Origin: an uncultured Prevotellaceae bacterium
GTDB lineage: Bacteria; Bacteroidota; Bacteroidia; Bacteroidales; Muribaculaceae
Reading direction: 5' to 3'
NCBI GenBank assembly: GCA_900318865.1
Contig: ONMF01000010.1
Location: 1 to 64,000 of the forward strand
DNA length: 64,000 nucleotides
Of this stretch, positions 31,929 through 41,728 are shown in pieces. The notes under the pieces were generated by a model, which was not told the origin of the DNA, did no database searches, and saw nothing but the letters and a program-made list of their open reading frames with translations. Positions within the stretch are counted from its first letter, which is position 1. Each line of letters opens with the position of its first letter. Both the position numbers and the translations under genes were made by a program.

Positions 31929-33452
31929 ATGATTGATAATCGTCGAATAGCCAAGAACACCATCGCCCTTTACGTGCGCATGGCCATCGCCATGCTGGTG
32001 AGCTTGTTCACCAGCCGCGTTCTGCTGCAGTCGCTGGGTGTGGAAGACTATGGCACCTATGGCGTCGTTGGTGGAATTGTTACATTGTTTGCGTTTATTA
32101 ATGGGACTTTGGTCGGTTCGATTCAACGGTTCCTGAATTTTGAGATTGGCAAGGGGAGCAATGAACGGGTGACACAAGTTTTCTCCAACGGCTTTCATGT
32201 GCAGGTGATATTTGCCGGCATAGTGGTGTTGCTGGCCGAGACGATTGGGCTTTATTACCTGAATAACGTCATGAATGTGCCGCAGGGGCGTCTGTATGCC
32301 GCCAACTGGGTCTATCAATTTGCCATTTTAACTACTGTTTTGAGGATTATTCGTTCACCCTTTAATGCAAGTATGATTGCATACGAGCGAATGACAGCTT
32401 TTGCTATTATTGGAATAGTAGATGTTTGCCTTAAATTATTCATTGTATATTTGCTTTTGATTTCACCTTTTGACAGATTGATCACATATGCTGCATTAGG
32501 GGCAAGTGTGTCTGTGGGGATGACGCTATTTTATGTTTACTATAACAATACTCATTTCAAAGATTGTCGTATTTACCGCGGCATAGAAAAACCATTGTTG
32601 AAAAAAATGCTCACATTTTCAGGTTGGAACATATTTGGTAGTGCATCGCTGCTCGTCACTTTCCAGGGAGTAGATTTAATTATCAATTATTTTCACGGAG
32701 TAGCTGTGAATGCGGCTTTAACTATTGCCAATCAGGTTTATGGAGCAGCTTATAGTTTAACGAGCAATTTTCAGACTGCTTTTAACCCTCAAATTACCAA
32801 GACATATGCCAGGGACAACATGAATGAATTGTTTGATTTCATTTGTCGCACAACACGTTATAGTTTTTACCTTGTTGTTGTATGCACAATTCCGTTGTTG
32901 TTTGAGAGTCACGATTTACTTGTGTTTTGGTTGGGTACGGTGCCGCAATATACTCAACAGTTCTGCAATTTTATGTTGTTGATATGTGTGGTTGATGCAT
33001 TGTCGGGTCCGTTGTGGATGACTGTATATTCTACCGGCGAAATCAAGGTATATCAAATTTTTATTAGTTGCATTTTGTTTCTCAACTTTCCTATCACGGC
33101 AGGTTGTATGGCATTGGGGTTGTCGCCCGTATGGGCCATTATAGTTCGCTTTGGTGTGTCGATACTTGGGTACAGCTATCGCATTTTTTACCTAAAGACA
33201 AAGCTTGAAATGCCGATGAAAAAATATCTGATTTCAGCTGTGAAACCATGTTGTATGGTATTCTTTCCTGCTATATTGGTGGTGGCCGCTGTAAAGCAGT
33301 CGGTCCATCTTCACGCTGCATTCTTGACCTTCATATTTATTGTGACTACTGGGGCCATCATCCTTTCGATTGGGCTGAATAAAAATGAGCGTGTGGCTTT
33401 AAAGACAGTTATTATTAATAAATTCATGATAAATGAAGATGCCCAAGGTTAG
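31929..33452 (+). CDS. Wzx-like polysaccharide flippase
   Basis: 507 residues with 12-14 predicted membrane helices, typical of the MATE/MVF-like oligosaccharide flippase family. The start MIDNRRIAKNTIALYVRMAI and SRVLLQSLGVEDYGTYGVVGG is the Bacteroidales Wzx pattern. It should flip the lipid-linked repeat unit to the periplasmic side. The last 20 bp overlap the first GT2 gene. The middle of the gene is more AT-rich than the first 150 codons, an early sign of the patchwork nature of the operon. Confidence 0.88.
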   Translation: MIDNRRIAKNTIALYVRMAIAMLVSLFTSRVLLQSLGVEDYGTYGVVGGIVTLFAFINGTLVGSIQRFLNFEIGKGSNERVTQVFSNGFHVQVIFAGIVVLLAETIGLYYLNNVMNVPQGRLYAANWVYQFAILTTVLRIIRSPFNASMIAYERMTAFAIIGIVDVCLKLFIVYLLLISPFDRLITYAALGASVSVGMTLFYVYYNNTHFKDCRIYRGIEKPLLKKMLTFSGWNIFGSASLLVTFQGVDLIINYFHGVAVNAALTIANQVYGAAYSLTSNFQTAFNPQITKTYARDNMNELFDFICRTTRYSFYLVVVCTIPLLFESHDLLVFWLGTVPQYTQQFCNFMLLICVVDALSGPLWMTVYSTGEIKVYQIFISCILFLNFPITAGCMALGLSPVWAIIVRFGVSILGYSYRIFYLKTKLEMPMKKYLISAVKPCCMVFFPAILVVAAVKQSVHLHAAFLTFIFIVTTGAIILSIGLNKNERVALKTVIINKFMINEDAQG

Positions 33453-34362
33453 TGTCATCATTCCTATTTACAATGTAGAGCAATGGATTGAGCGTTGTGC
33501 CCATTCGCTTTTCGGTCAAACAATGGAAGATTTGGAGTACATTTTTATTGATGATTGTCTGGAATCTTACCCTCATCGAAAACACCAAGTGAAACTATTG
33601 CGCAACGAAAAGAATCAAGGGTTGTCATACACACGTGCTAGGGGTGAGAAAGCAGCGACAGGTCAATATCTCATCAGTTGCGACAGCGATGATTGGGTGG
33701 CCCCCGACATATATCAATTGATGTATGATGAAGCACAAAAAACAAATGCCGATGTGGTGGTGTGCAATTTTTTGAACGAATATGCTGATGGAAGTCAAAC
33801 ATCGGTTGTCGTCAATCCAAAAATGTCGCCGTTAGAAATTATCAACAAATTGGCTGTAGGCTATCAATGGTATACATGGAATAAACTAGTAAGACGAAGC
33901 CTGATTGTTGATAATCAATTGTTTCCTGTTGAAGGGGTTGAGCGCTGGGAAGACGCTTTTGTCATGGTGCCTTTATTTGCCATGTCGCCTCGGATAGCGT
34001 ATGTTGAAAAGCCTTTATACCATTATAATAGAGCCAATATTTCCTCAATTTCAAATGGTAGAAATGTGTTAAATAAAGGAGCAGAGATGAAAAAAGTGGT
34101 AGATCACATACAATCTTTTTCTAAAGAACATGATGTTGATATCGAAGAGGGATTGATGAAGTACAAAACCACTGTTCGGGATTTTTATATCAAGTATGAT
34201 GGACATTGGCAAGCGTGGAAAAATTGTTATCCCGAAGTTGTGTCCTGGGTGATGAAGGAAAAACGTTATAAAACGTTATATAAAGTTTGCTATTACCTCG
34301 CTGCGAAGGGTATTGTCGCTCCGTTCAGGTTATATAGAATCCTGTCAAGGTATAATTCTTAA
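33433..34362 (+). CDS. GT2 family glycosyltransferase (copy A of a shared N-terminal block)
   Basis: 309 residues. The GT-A fold starts VSVIIPIYNVEQWIERCAHS, has FIDDC and the metal-binding CDSDDW. It adds a sugar to the lipid-linked intermediate at the cytoplasmic face. Its first 60 codons are nearly identical in DNA to those of the next gene, while the acceptor halves differ. After FIDDC both seem to lack the usual eight to ten residues (TxDxSxxIL type), and copy A lacks two more than copy B. Whether it remains active is unclear. Overlaps the flippase gene by 20 bp. Confidence 0.85.
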   Translation: MKMPKVSVIIPIYNVEQWIERCAHSLFGQTMEDLEYIFIDDCLESYPHRKHQVKLLRNEKNQGLSYTRARGEKAATGQYLISCDSDDWVAPDIYQLMYDEAQKTNADVVVCNFLNEYADGSQTSVVVNPKMSPLEIINKLAVGYQWYTWNKLVRRSLIVDNQLFPVEGVERWEDAFVMVPLFAMSPRIAYVEKPLYHYNRANISSISNGRNVLNKGAEMKKVVDHIQSFSKEHDVDIEEGLMKYKTTVRDFYIKYDGHWQAWKNCYPEVVSWVMKEKRYKTLYKVCYYLAAKGIVAPFRLYRILSRYNS

Positions 34363-34382
34363 TCAATGTCAATTATATTGAG

Positions 34383-35327
34383 ATGTCAAAAGTTAGCATT
34401 ATAATTCCTATTTACAATGTAGAGCAATGGATTGAGCGTTGTGCCCATTCGCTTTTCGGTCAAACAATGGAAGATTTGGAGTACATTTTTATTGATGATT
34501 GTCGAGTACTGGAATCCTACCCTCATCGAAAACACCAAGTGAAACTATTGCACAACGAAAAGAATCACGGGTTGGCGTTTACACGTGCATGTGGCATTCA
34601 AGCCGCTTCCGGCGACTATATCATTTACAGTGACAGCGATGATTGGGTGGAGCTTGATTATTGCGAAAAACTATATCAAAAGGCCGTTGAAGAGCACGCC
34701 GATGTGGTGGCGTGCAGCCATTTTGAGTCTTTTGACGGAGAAAACGAGCATGCTGTCGTCACGAAATATCATACGGATGTTCCCCGGCAGGTGATTCGCG
34801 AAATATACAAGCACTCCATCCCCACTTTCGGATGGATGCATCTTGTGAAGCGCTCACTATTTGTCGACAACAAGATTCTTCCTTTCGAGGGCATCAACAG
34901 CGGCGAGGATTTGAACGTGATATTCCGCATCCTGTTTTTTGCCAAGAGATTGGCCCACGTTGAGACACCACTGTATCATTATGTGCGCAGGGCAGGTTCG
35001 ATCTCGCTCAGCACAGATTACGGTTTTATGTGGGACAACTACATTAGCAAGAATGTGGAAGGCCTTGAGCGTTTTGTGCAAGAGCAGGGAGTCGCCGAGG
35101 AATTTGGGACGACCATCAATTATCTGAAATTCATAAAGAAATTGTACTTGTTGCAAGGTCCCGCCCCACAGCTGAGGCGTTGGTGGAACACCTGGCCCGA
35201 GTGCAATAATGACATAGCCAAGTTTTCAGCAATACCCACCCGAACACGAAAAATATATGGGCTGTGCTCCAAGTCTTATGTGCTTTTGTGGCTTTATTTT
35301 AAGGTCGTCAGGAAAATCGTCGGTTGA
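34383..35327 (+). CDS. GT2 family glycosyltransferase (copy B)
   Basis: 314 residues, GT-A fold: SIIIPIYNVEQWIERC, FIDDCRVLESYPHRK, DSDDWVELDY. Its first 60 codons duplicate the neighbour, with 99 identical bp (34405-34503) and then a 6-bp extra block. The C-terminal half (from about residue 90) is more GC-rich and different, so donor-side and acceptor-side parts have different histories. The stop overlaps the next start in TGATG. Confidence 0.85.
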   Translation: MSKVSIIIPIYNVEQWIERCAHSLFGQTMEDLEYIFIDDCRVLESYPHRKHQVKLLHNEKNHGLAFTRACGIQAASGDYIIYSDSDDWVELDYCEKLYQKAVEEHADVVACSHFESFDGENEHAVVTKYHTDVPRQVIREIYKHSIPTFGWMHLVKRSLFVDNKILPFEGINSGEDLNVIFRILFFAKRLAHVETPLYHYVRRAGSISLSTDYGFMWDNYISKNVEGLERFVQEQGVAEEFGTTINYLKFIKKLYLLQGPAPQLRRWWNTWPECNNDIAKFSAIPTRTRKIYGLCSKSYVLLWLYFKVVRKIVG

Positions 35328-36361
35328 TGGCAAGCCTTGCTAAAATATTATATATAAAGGCCCGGTTCGAGCAGCAATATTGGTGCTCGCCCGCGTCGAT
35401 GCCAGAATATGAGCGGCTGCGCGGCAAGAAAAAATGCCTGGTTTTCTTGGCGGCCGACTACGGCAATTTGGGCGATGTGGCCATCACCTTTGCCCAAGAG
35501 CGTTTTTTGGCCCGGCACTTTCCCGATTATGAAATAGTGGATGTGCCCATCGAGAAGACTCATTCGGTGCTTAAAGCCCTGCGAGGGGTTTGCTCGGCCC
35601 GCGACATTGTTACGGTCGTCGGCGGTGGCAACATGAGCGACCTGTATTTTGACATTGAGTTGCTGCGGCAGATGGTGGTCAGAGCGTTTCCCGACAATCG
35701 GGTGATACTTTTCCCGCAAACCATGTTCTTCAGCGATACCGCTGCCGGGCATTATTTGAGGCGGACGGCACACAAAACCTATGCCGGCCACCGGCATCTC
35801 ACAATGGCGGCACGCGAGCGCTGGAGCTTTGATGCAATGAGGCGCACGCTGCCCCGATGCATCCTTGTCCCCGACATCGTGATGACGCTCGATGAGCGTG
35901 AGCCGGCAGCCGAGCGCAAGGGCGTCACGATGTGCCTGCGCAGCGATGCCGAGACCCTGCTGGCGCGTGACTTCGTGGAGCAACTGCGGCAGGAACTCGA
36001 GAAAGAGCACACACTGACCGACCGCGACACGCACATTGGCCGCGGCGGGCTCACCATGCCCGAGCGGGAGCAGGAACTGAAAAAAATATGGGCCCAATTC
36101 CGTTCGAGCCAGTGGGTGATTACCGACCGCCTGCACGGCATGATATTCGCCTATATCACCGGTACTCCTGCTATCGTCTTTGCCAACAACAACTATAAAA
36201 TCGAGGGTGCCTACAGCTGGATAAAGGAGTGCGGTTACATTTTCTTTATCGAGGAACCAAGCATTGAGGCTGTTTTGTCGGTCATGCAATCCGAGCCATC
36301 GCCGATGTTTGAGTCCGTGCACAGCAAGATTTTGGAACGAACCGAAAGAATACTGTCATGA
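35327..36361 (+). CDS. Polysaccharide pyruvyl transferase family protein
   Basis: 344 residues from ATG 35327. Family blocks are ADYGNLGDVAITFAQERFL near residue 43, VVGGGNMSDLYFD near 97 and VITDRLHGMIFAYITGTPAI near 262. Such enzymes move pyruvate from PEP to a sugar as a ketal, or in related cases act as sugar transferases. It probably puts a charged pyruvate on the glycan. It is joined to its neighbours by overlapping start/stop codons (TGATG and ATGA). Confidence 0.86.
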   Translation: MASLAKILYIKARFEQQYWCSPASMPEYERLRGKKKCLVFLAADYGNLGDVAITFAQERFLARHFPDYEIVDVPIEKTHSVLKALRGVCSARDIVTVVGGGNMSDLYFDIELLRQMVVRAFPDNRVILFPQTMFFSDTAAGHYLRRTAHKTYAGHRHLTMAARERWSFDAMRRTLPRCILVPDIVMTLDEREPAAERKGVTMCLRSDAETLLARDFVEQLRQELEKEHTLTDRDTHIGRGGLTMPEREQELKKIWAQFRSSQWVITDRLHGMIFAYITGTPAIVFANNNYKIEGAYSWIKECGYIFFIEEPSIEAVLSVMQSEPSPMFESVHSKILERTERILS

Positions 36362-37473
36362 ACAAGAAGAAGAAAATCCTCTTTTTCCATTTCGACCTAC
36401 AAGGCGGCGGTGCCGAGAAAGTGCTTGTGAACCTGCTCAACCACCTCAACCCCGACAAATACGACATCACCCTGAGGGTTGTTTTTGGTGTTGGCCCTTA
36501 TGTGGAAAAGATACCCAGTTATGTTCACTACAAGCCTGTGTTCCGTTTCTTGTTCAAAGGATTGCCGGCATTATTGAAAATAATAAAGGGGAAATGGCTT
36601 TATCGCTTGTTTGTCACAGGGAAGTATGACATAGAAATTGCCTATCTCGAAACATTGCCCACCCGTATCATCAGTTACAGTACCAATCCCGACAGCCGCA
36701 AGCTGGCATGGGTTCATATTGAATTTACTGAACAGCATAAACACTCACGCTCTTTCAGAGATATCAACGAAGCGACATCGAGCTACAACCGTTTTGACAA
36801 AATTTTGTTCGTGTCGCATGGTTGCAAAAAGGCGTTTTTTCACTATTTGCCGGGGGTAAAAACTGCCTCGGAGGTGATTTATAATGTAAATGATTATGAA
36901 CTCATCAGTTCATTATCTAAAGAAGAAATCCCTTTTATACTTGACCATGATGTTATCAATATATGTTCGGTAGGGCGCCTTACATCACAAAAAAGATTTG
37001 ATAGATTGATAAATGCTATGGCCAGGCTTAAAAAAGATGGTTTTAAATTGCATTTATACCTTTTAGGTGAGGGTGAAGAAAGAAAGGAATTAGAGGAGCA
37101 AATTCGTAGAAATTCATTGGAAAAAGAGGTGACTTTACTTGGCTTTGTTGCTAATCCGTATAAATATGTTGCGAAAATGGATTTGTTTGCATGCTCTTCG
37201 GAAAAAGAGGGCTACAGCACTGCTGTGACCGAGGCTGTGGCGTTAGGAGTACCGGTGTTGACGACCGATTGCTCGGGCATGGACGAGGTGCTTCGCAACG
37301 GCGACTTTGGCATGATAGTCAAGAATGACGAGGATGCGCTGTACGAGGGCTTGAAGGCTTTGCTCGACGAACCGCGACGCATAGCCCGATATAAAGAACG
37401 ATTGAAAGCCGAAGGAGAGTTTACCACGCAAGCTTTTGTTGACCGATACGAAGAATTGTTCGATTCGCTATGA
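36358..37473 (+). CDS. GT4 family glycosyltransferase
   Basis: 371 residues, GT-B fold. The N-terminal domain starts ILFFHFDLQGGGAEKVLVNL; the C-terminal donor domain has SVGRLTSQKRFDRLI and the EKEGYSTAVTEAVALGVPVL block with the catalytic Glu pair (E-x7-E). It adds a hexose-type sugar by a retaining reaction. The region 36880-37190 is AT-rich relative to both ends. ATGA overlaps on both sides show translational coupling. Confidence 0.9.
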   Translation: MNKKKKILFFHFDLQGGGAEKVLVNLLNHLNPDKYDITLRVVFGVGPYVEKIPSYVHYKPVFRFLFKGLPALLKIIKGKWLYRLFVTGKYDIEIAYLETLPTRIISYSTNPDSRKLAWVHIEFTEQHKHSRSFRDINEATSSYNRFDKILFVSHGCKKAFFHYLPGVKTASEVIYNVNDYELISSLSKEEIPFILDHDVINICSVGRLTSQKRFDRLINAMARLKKDGFKLHLYLLGEGEERKELEEQIRRNSLEKEVTLLGFVANPYKYVAKMDLFACSSEKEGYSTAVTEAVALGVPVLTTDCSGMDEVLRNGDFGMIVKNDEDALYEGLKALLDEPRRIARYKERLKAEGEFTTQAFVDRYEELFDSL

Positions 37474-38474
37474 AAGATTCCCGGCCTCCGATAGTGAGCA
37501 TCGTGATGCCATCCTATAATGTGGAGCAGTTCATTGCCGCTGCCATCGACAGTGTGCAGGCTCAAACTTTTGAAGATTGGGAACTGCTTGTGGTGGACGA
37601 TGGCTCGACCGACGGCACCTGTGCCGTGGCGCAGCGATATGCCCGGTCCGATAGCCGCATCAAGGTCTTAAGAAAAGAGAACGGAGGCCTCAGTGATGCG
37701 CGCAATTATGGATTGGAACGGGCTCGGGGCGAATTGGTTCATTTCTTCGACAGTGACGACCGTATCGTACCCGAATTCTATTCAACGCTTGTAGCGGCCA
37801 TCAATGGCCTCGACTTTGTCGTCTGCGGGTATTTCCGAGATATGGAGCAGGAAGAAGGCAGTATTAAAACCCATGAGGTTCGGTGTGAGGCTTTGAGCCA
37901 GCCATTGGCGGTCAATCGGAGTTATTTTCAGCTATTGACAGGAATTTTCAACTACGCTTGGAACAAGCTGTATAGAAAATCATTCCTCGTCGGCAATAAC
38001 TTGATGTTTACTAAGGGGTTGAGCATTATTGAAGACAAAGAATTCATTTTGCGGGTCCTCCAATGTGCTCCGGCATTTGCTTTTATCGATTTCTCGGGCT
38101 ATCGGTACCAAATCAGGCACAGGGCCACGTTGGGCAATCAGTACACCGATGAACTCATTCCGTGCCACCTGAGGGGCATAGAAATCCAATATGCCATTAT
38201 GGAACGGTTCACTGCAGATGGCCGGTTGTTAAGTGTTGACAAGGGGAACTATGCATTGTTTACCGTAAAATGGATTCTGACCTGTCTGTTCTCTTACTCG
38301 GGGCTTTCGAAAAGTGCCATCATGGAAAAGATGGCGATGGTTCTGGATAATGAATTGGTCCATGACCATGTGAAAAATAGTGCTCCGTCTGCCCTCCCGG
38401 ATAAAGTTTTGAGAAAGCTGATTTGCGGCAAGAACAGCCAATGCATTTATTGGTTGTATAAAGTGTTTAAATAG
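37470..38474 (+). CDS. GT2 family glycosyltransferase
   Basis: 334 residues with a GT-A core: VSIVMPSYNVEQFIAAAIDS, VDDGSTDGT and FFDSDDRI as the DxD site. It has a complete loop after VDDGSTDG, unlike the two GT2s upstream. C-terminal helices are usual for acceptor binding. Likely adds one sugar of the repeat unit. Confidence 0.9.
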   Translation: MKDSRPPIVSIVMPSYNVEQFIAAAIDSVQAQTFEDWELLVVDDGSTDGTCAVAQRYARSDSRIKVLRKENGGLSDARNYGLERARGELVHFFDSDDRIVPEFYSTLVAAINGLDFVVCGYFRDMEQEEGSIKTHEVRCEALSQPLAVNRSYFQLLTGIFNYAWNKLYRKSFLVGNNLMFTKGLSIIEDKEFILRVLQCAPAFAFIDFSGYRYQIRHRATLGNQYTDELIPCHLRGIEIQYAIMERFTADGRLLSVDKGNYALFTVKWILTCLFSYSGLSKSAIMEKMAMVLDNELVHDHVKNSAPSALPDKVLRKLICGKNSQCIYWLYKVFK

Positions 38475-38519
38475 AAGAGGTTCAGAAAAAGCAAGCCCTC
38501 CGTTTAGATTGTTTATAGG

Positions 38520-39665
38520 ATGAATTTCGGCATACCCGCCATATTATATCAAAAGATTTATATACTTGTTCTTTTTGCAATAAGTATAATAATCGGCGTG
38601 AGATATTCATTTTCAGAAACCAATGAACGTTTGCTGATGAAGAGCAGTGTCGGTAGTTCGTTGTGCTTTTTATTGGCGGCGATAGTCGTTGGCTTTGTGG
38701 GCTTGAGGCCTCAGGGAACGGCGTTTGTCGACATGAATTATTATGCCTACGTGTATAACAATATTTATGATGGTGTTGCCTCGAATTATAGTGGTGCCCG
38801 AGGTGAATGGTTGTTCTATGAATTCGGAAATCTGTGCAAGCGGCTCGGTTTCTCCGACACGATGTACTTTCTGTCGATAGCCGTGGTGTATTTCGGCTTG
38901 ATGTTGGTGGCATGCTGGCGCTTGATGCGCAATAACTTGTTTGTTGCCTTCTTGTTTTGCTTGGCATCCTTGTCGTGTTTCACCTATGCGGTCAATGGCA
39001 TGCGCAATGGCATGGCGTGCAGTGTTGCCATGATGGCCATCTGTCTGTTGACGGGAAATCAGGTGGAACGGGTGTTTTCCATTTTGCTGATGTTCTGCGC
39101 CTACAATATTCACCACTCCACGGCCCTTCCATGCCTGTGTGCTCTGGCGGCAATGACCTTTGTTAAGGAGCCGAAATTCGCGATAGTATTTTGGGTGTTT
39201 TCAATTTTGATTTCCATCGTTGCCGGCAATGCCATTACCGAACTGTTTGTGGGGTTGGACTTTGATGACCGAATGGAACAGTACGCAAATCTGCCCAAGG
39301 AAGTGGAAGACATGCTGATAGCGGACCAGTCGCCGGGCAACACAGGTTTTCGCATTGACTTCCTTATCTATAGTGCCATGCCCGTTTTGATGGCCTGGTA
39401 TGTGACGGTGAAGCGCAATTTTCAAGACAATGTGTACAATGTGATTGCCACTACCTATGTATTGGCCAATGCCTTCTGGGTGATGGTGATACGGTCGGAA
39501 CAAAGCAACCGTTTTGCCTATTTGTCATGGTTCCTGTATCCCCTGGTCATAGCGTACCCCCTGTTACGGATGGATTTATGGGAGGACCAGGACCGCAAGA
39601 CGGCGCTGATTCTCTTCGTCTATGTCGGTTTCACATTCTTTATGGACTTTGTTTACTATGGCTAA
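38520..39665 (+). CDS. EpsG-family polysaccharide polymerase (Wzy-like)
   Basis: 381 residues with about ten membrane helices. GLRPQGTAFVDMNYYAYVYN near residue 61 and the AVNGMRNGMACSVAMM block (about 157-172) are the EpsG/Wzy signature, with the Arg pair typical for this polymerase group. It should link repeat units in the periplasm. 45-bp gap to the preceding GT2. Confidence 0.85.
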   Translation: MNFGIPAILYQKIYILVLFAISIIIGVRYSFSETNERLLMKSSVGSSLCFLLAAIVVGFVGLRPQGTAFVDMNYYAYVYNNIYDGVASNYSGARGEWLFYEFGNLCKRLGFSDTMYFLSIAVVYFGLMLVACWRLMRNNLFVAFLFCLASLSCFTYAVNGMRNGMACSVAMMAICLLTGNQVERVFSILLMFCAYNIHHSTALPCLCALAAMTFVKEPKFAIVFWVFSILISIVAGNAITELFVGLDFDDRMEQYANLPKEVEDMLIADQSPGNTGFRIDFLIYSAMPVLMAWYVTVKRNFQDNVYNVIATTYVLANAFWVMVIRSEQSNRFAYLSWFLYPLVIAYPLLRMDLWEDQDRKTALILFVYVGFTFFMDFVYYG

Positions 39666-39705
39666 TATTCATTAATTATTTGATTGGTCTCCTTATATAC
39701 TTTTT

Positions 39706-40611
39706 ATGGAAAAAGATTGCTTATTAACCATATTTACTCCTACCTATAATAGAGCGCACACAATAGGACGTACTTATGAAAGTTTATGTAAACAAACGAA
39801 TAAAGGTTTTAAATGGGTTATTGTTGATGATGGCTCAACAGATAATACAGAACAAATTGTAAAACAATGGCAAACAGATAGAAAAATACCTCTTGAATAT
39901 TATAAAAAGAATAATGGCGGTATGGCGTCAGCTCACAATGAAGCATTTCGTCATATTAATACTTTATTAGCAGTCTGCATTGATTCAGATGATTGGATGC
40001 CAGACGATGGCGTGGATATAATCTTATCAAAATGGAAACAAGATGGTAGTAATCAGTTTGCTGGTATCATAGGCTTGGATGTTTTTGAGAACGGAAAAGT
40101 TGTAGGCGCACCTTTTCCAAAAACTCTCAAGCATTGTCGTGTGCGCGATTTGGCAAAAATACACAAAGCTGTTGGTGACAAAAAATATGTTTATGTTGTT
40201 GACGTAATTAAAAAGTATTTACCTTTCATTGAAGTAGAAGGAGAAAAACACGGAGGTGTAAATTACTTATATCAAGTGATCGATCTCGATTACGAAATGC
40301 TTTGCGACAATAGGCCGTATTGTGTTGTGGAATATCAAAATGACGGGCTAAGTGCTAATTTATTTAATCAGTATGCTCGGAACCCGAGAACTTATTCAAA
40401 AATACGCGAAGTTCTAATGACGACACTCACAGATAAAGGAGATGTTTTTAGACATGCGATACATTACGTTTCGTGTTCAATATTTGCCAAAGACATTAGC
40501 CTTTTGTGGAAGACTAAACATAAGTTCTATGTGTGGTTTGCGATACCATTTGGAATACTCTTCAATCTTTATGTGAGATGGAAAAGAAAAAAATTAAATA
40601 ATAAGAGCTGA
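39706..40611 (+). CDS. GT2 family glycosyltransferase, AT-rich
   Basis: 301 residues: LLTIFTPTYNRAHTIGRTYE, VDDGSTDNTEQIV and DSDDWMPDDG. The C-terminus has a hydrophobic stretch (FYVWFAIPFGILFNLYV) suggesting membrane contact. Codon use is markedly AT-rich (many AAA, TTA, ATA codons) compared with flanking genes, a sign of separate acquisition with the next gene. Confidence 0.88.
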   Translation: MEKDCLLTIFTPTYNRAHTIGRTYESLCKQTNKGFKWVIVDDGSTDNTEQIVKQWQTDRKIPLEYYKKNNGGMASAHNEAFRHINTLLAVCIDSDDWMPDDGVDIILSKWKQDGSNQFAGIIGLDVFENGKVVGAPFPKTLKHCRVRDLAKIHKAVGDKKYVYVVDVIKKYLPFIEVEGEKHGGVNYLYQVIDLDYEMLCDNRPYCVVEYQNDGLSANLFNQYARNPRTYSKIREVLMTTLTDKGDVFRHAIHYVSCSIFAKDISLLWKTKHKFYVWFAIPFGILFNLYVRWKRKKLNNKS

Positions 40612-40613
40612 TT

Positions 40614-41714
40614 ATGGTAGTAGACGAGCCTATTCGTATATTACATGAGGTTGCCGGTTTGGGGAATGGTGGTGTTGAAACCTTTCTAATGAATGTGTAT
40701 AGAAATATCGACCGTTCAAAAATCCAATTTGATTTCATACTTAGTCACGATTGGAATATTAATCTTTATGAAGATGAAATAAAATCTCTAGGAGGAAAAA
40801 TCTATTATCTTCCAGAAGGATATAAGCAATTTTATTCTTTTTATCGATTTTTAAAAAATCACCCTGAGTATAAAGTTGTTCATTCTCATAGAGGAGCTTT
40901 TGGTTCTTTTTATTTATTCACATCATGGTTTGCTGGCGTTGGTAACAGGATTGCTCATGCTCATACATCAAGTGCGGTCAGGAAATCTAAAGCACGGTGG
41001 GTTAGATTCTTAAGACCATTCCTTAATATTGTAAGCACAAAAAGGTTCAGTTGTGGTCAAGAAGCTGGCCTATGGATGTATGGCAAGTCTAATTTTGAGG
41101 TTTTGAATAACTCAATAGACATCTCGTCGTTTCGACATTTTGATAAGCGAGACGAGATTCGTGACATGTTAGGGGTGGAGACCGATGAATTACTTTTTGG
41201 TCACGTTGGCCGGTTTGCGGAGGAAAAGAATCACGTTTTCATAATTGATGTATTCAAAGCTATACATGACAATAATAATAAGACAAAACTTCTATTGATA
41301 GGCGATGGTCATCTTAGGCCATTTATTGAGAATAAAGTTCGTTTACTTGGGCTGAATGATGCTGTGATATTTTTGCGGAATAGAGACGATGTTAATTTGT
41401 TGTTGACGGCTATAGACATGGTACTGTTCCCATCTCTTTTTGAGGGTTTATCTTTTGCCATGTTAGAAATGCAAGCTTCCTCATTAAGAATACTCGCTTC
41501 AGACAGTATTCCCAAAGAAGTAAATATCACTGGTGAAGTTTATTTCAAAAGTCTTGAAGATAGTCCGAATGATTGGGCTGAAACGGCATTGGAACTGTCT
41601 AATTACAGTAAGAATGATGTTGACATAGATTCAATGTACAAAAAAGGCTTTGATGTCAGAAATAATGTAAAAAGGTTGGAGAATTATTATTTGAGTTGTG
41701 TGAATAATGAATAA
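40614..41714 (+). CDS. GT4 family glycosyltransferase (EpsF-like), AT-rich
   Basis: 366 residues, GT-B. It starts IRILHEVAGLGNGGVETFLM, then VHSHRGAFGSF and HAHTSS; the donor domain has GHVGRFAEEKNHVFI and PSLFEGLSFAMLEMQASSL. This pattern matches EpsF/CpsF-type hexosyltransferases. It shares the low GC of the gene before it (2 bp apart), so the two probably came in together. Confidence 0.9.
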   Translation: MVVDEPIRILHEVAGLGNGGVETFLMNVYRNIDRSKIQFDFILSHDWNINLYEDEIKSLGGKIYYLPEGYKQFYSFYRFLKNHPEYKVVHSHRGAFGSFYLFTSWFAGVGNRIAHAHTSSAVRKSKARWVRFLRPFLNIVSTKRFSCGQEAGLWMYGKSNFEVLNNSIDISSFRHFDKRDEIRDMLGVETDELLFGHVGRFAEEKNHVFIIDVFKAIHDNNNKTKLLLIGDGHLRPFIENKVRLLGLNDAVIFLRNRDDVNLLLTAIDMVLFPSLFEGLSFAMLEMQASSLRILASDSIPKEVNITGEVYFKSLEDSPNDWAETALELSNYSKNDVDIDSMYKKGFDVRNNVKRLENYYLSCVNNE

Positions 41715-41728
41715 ACGACCTGGGTGAA

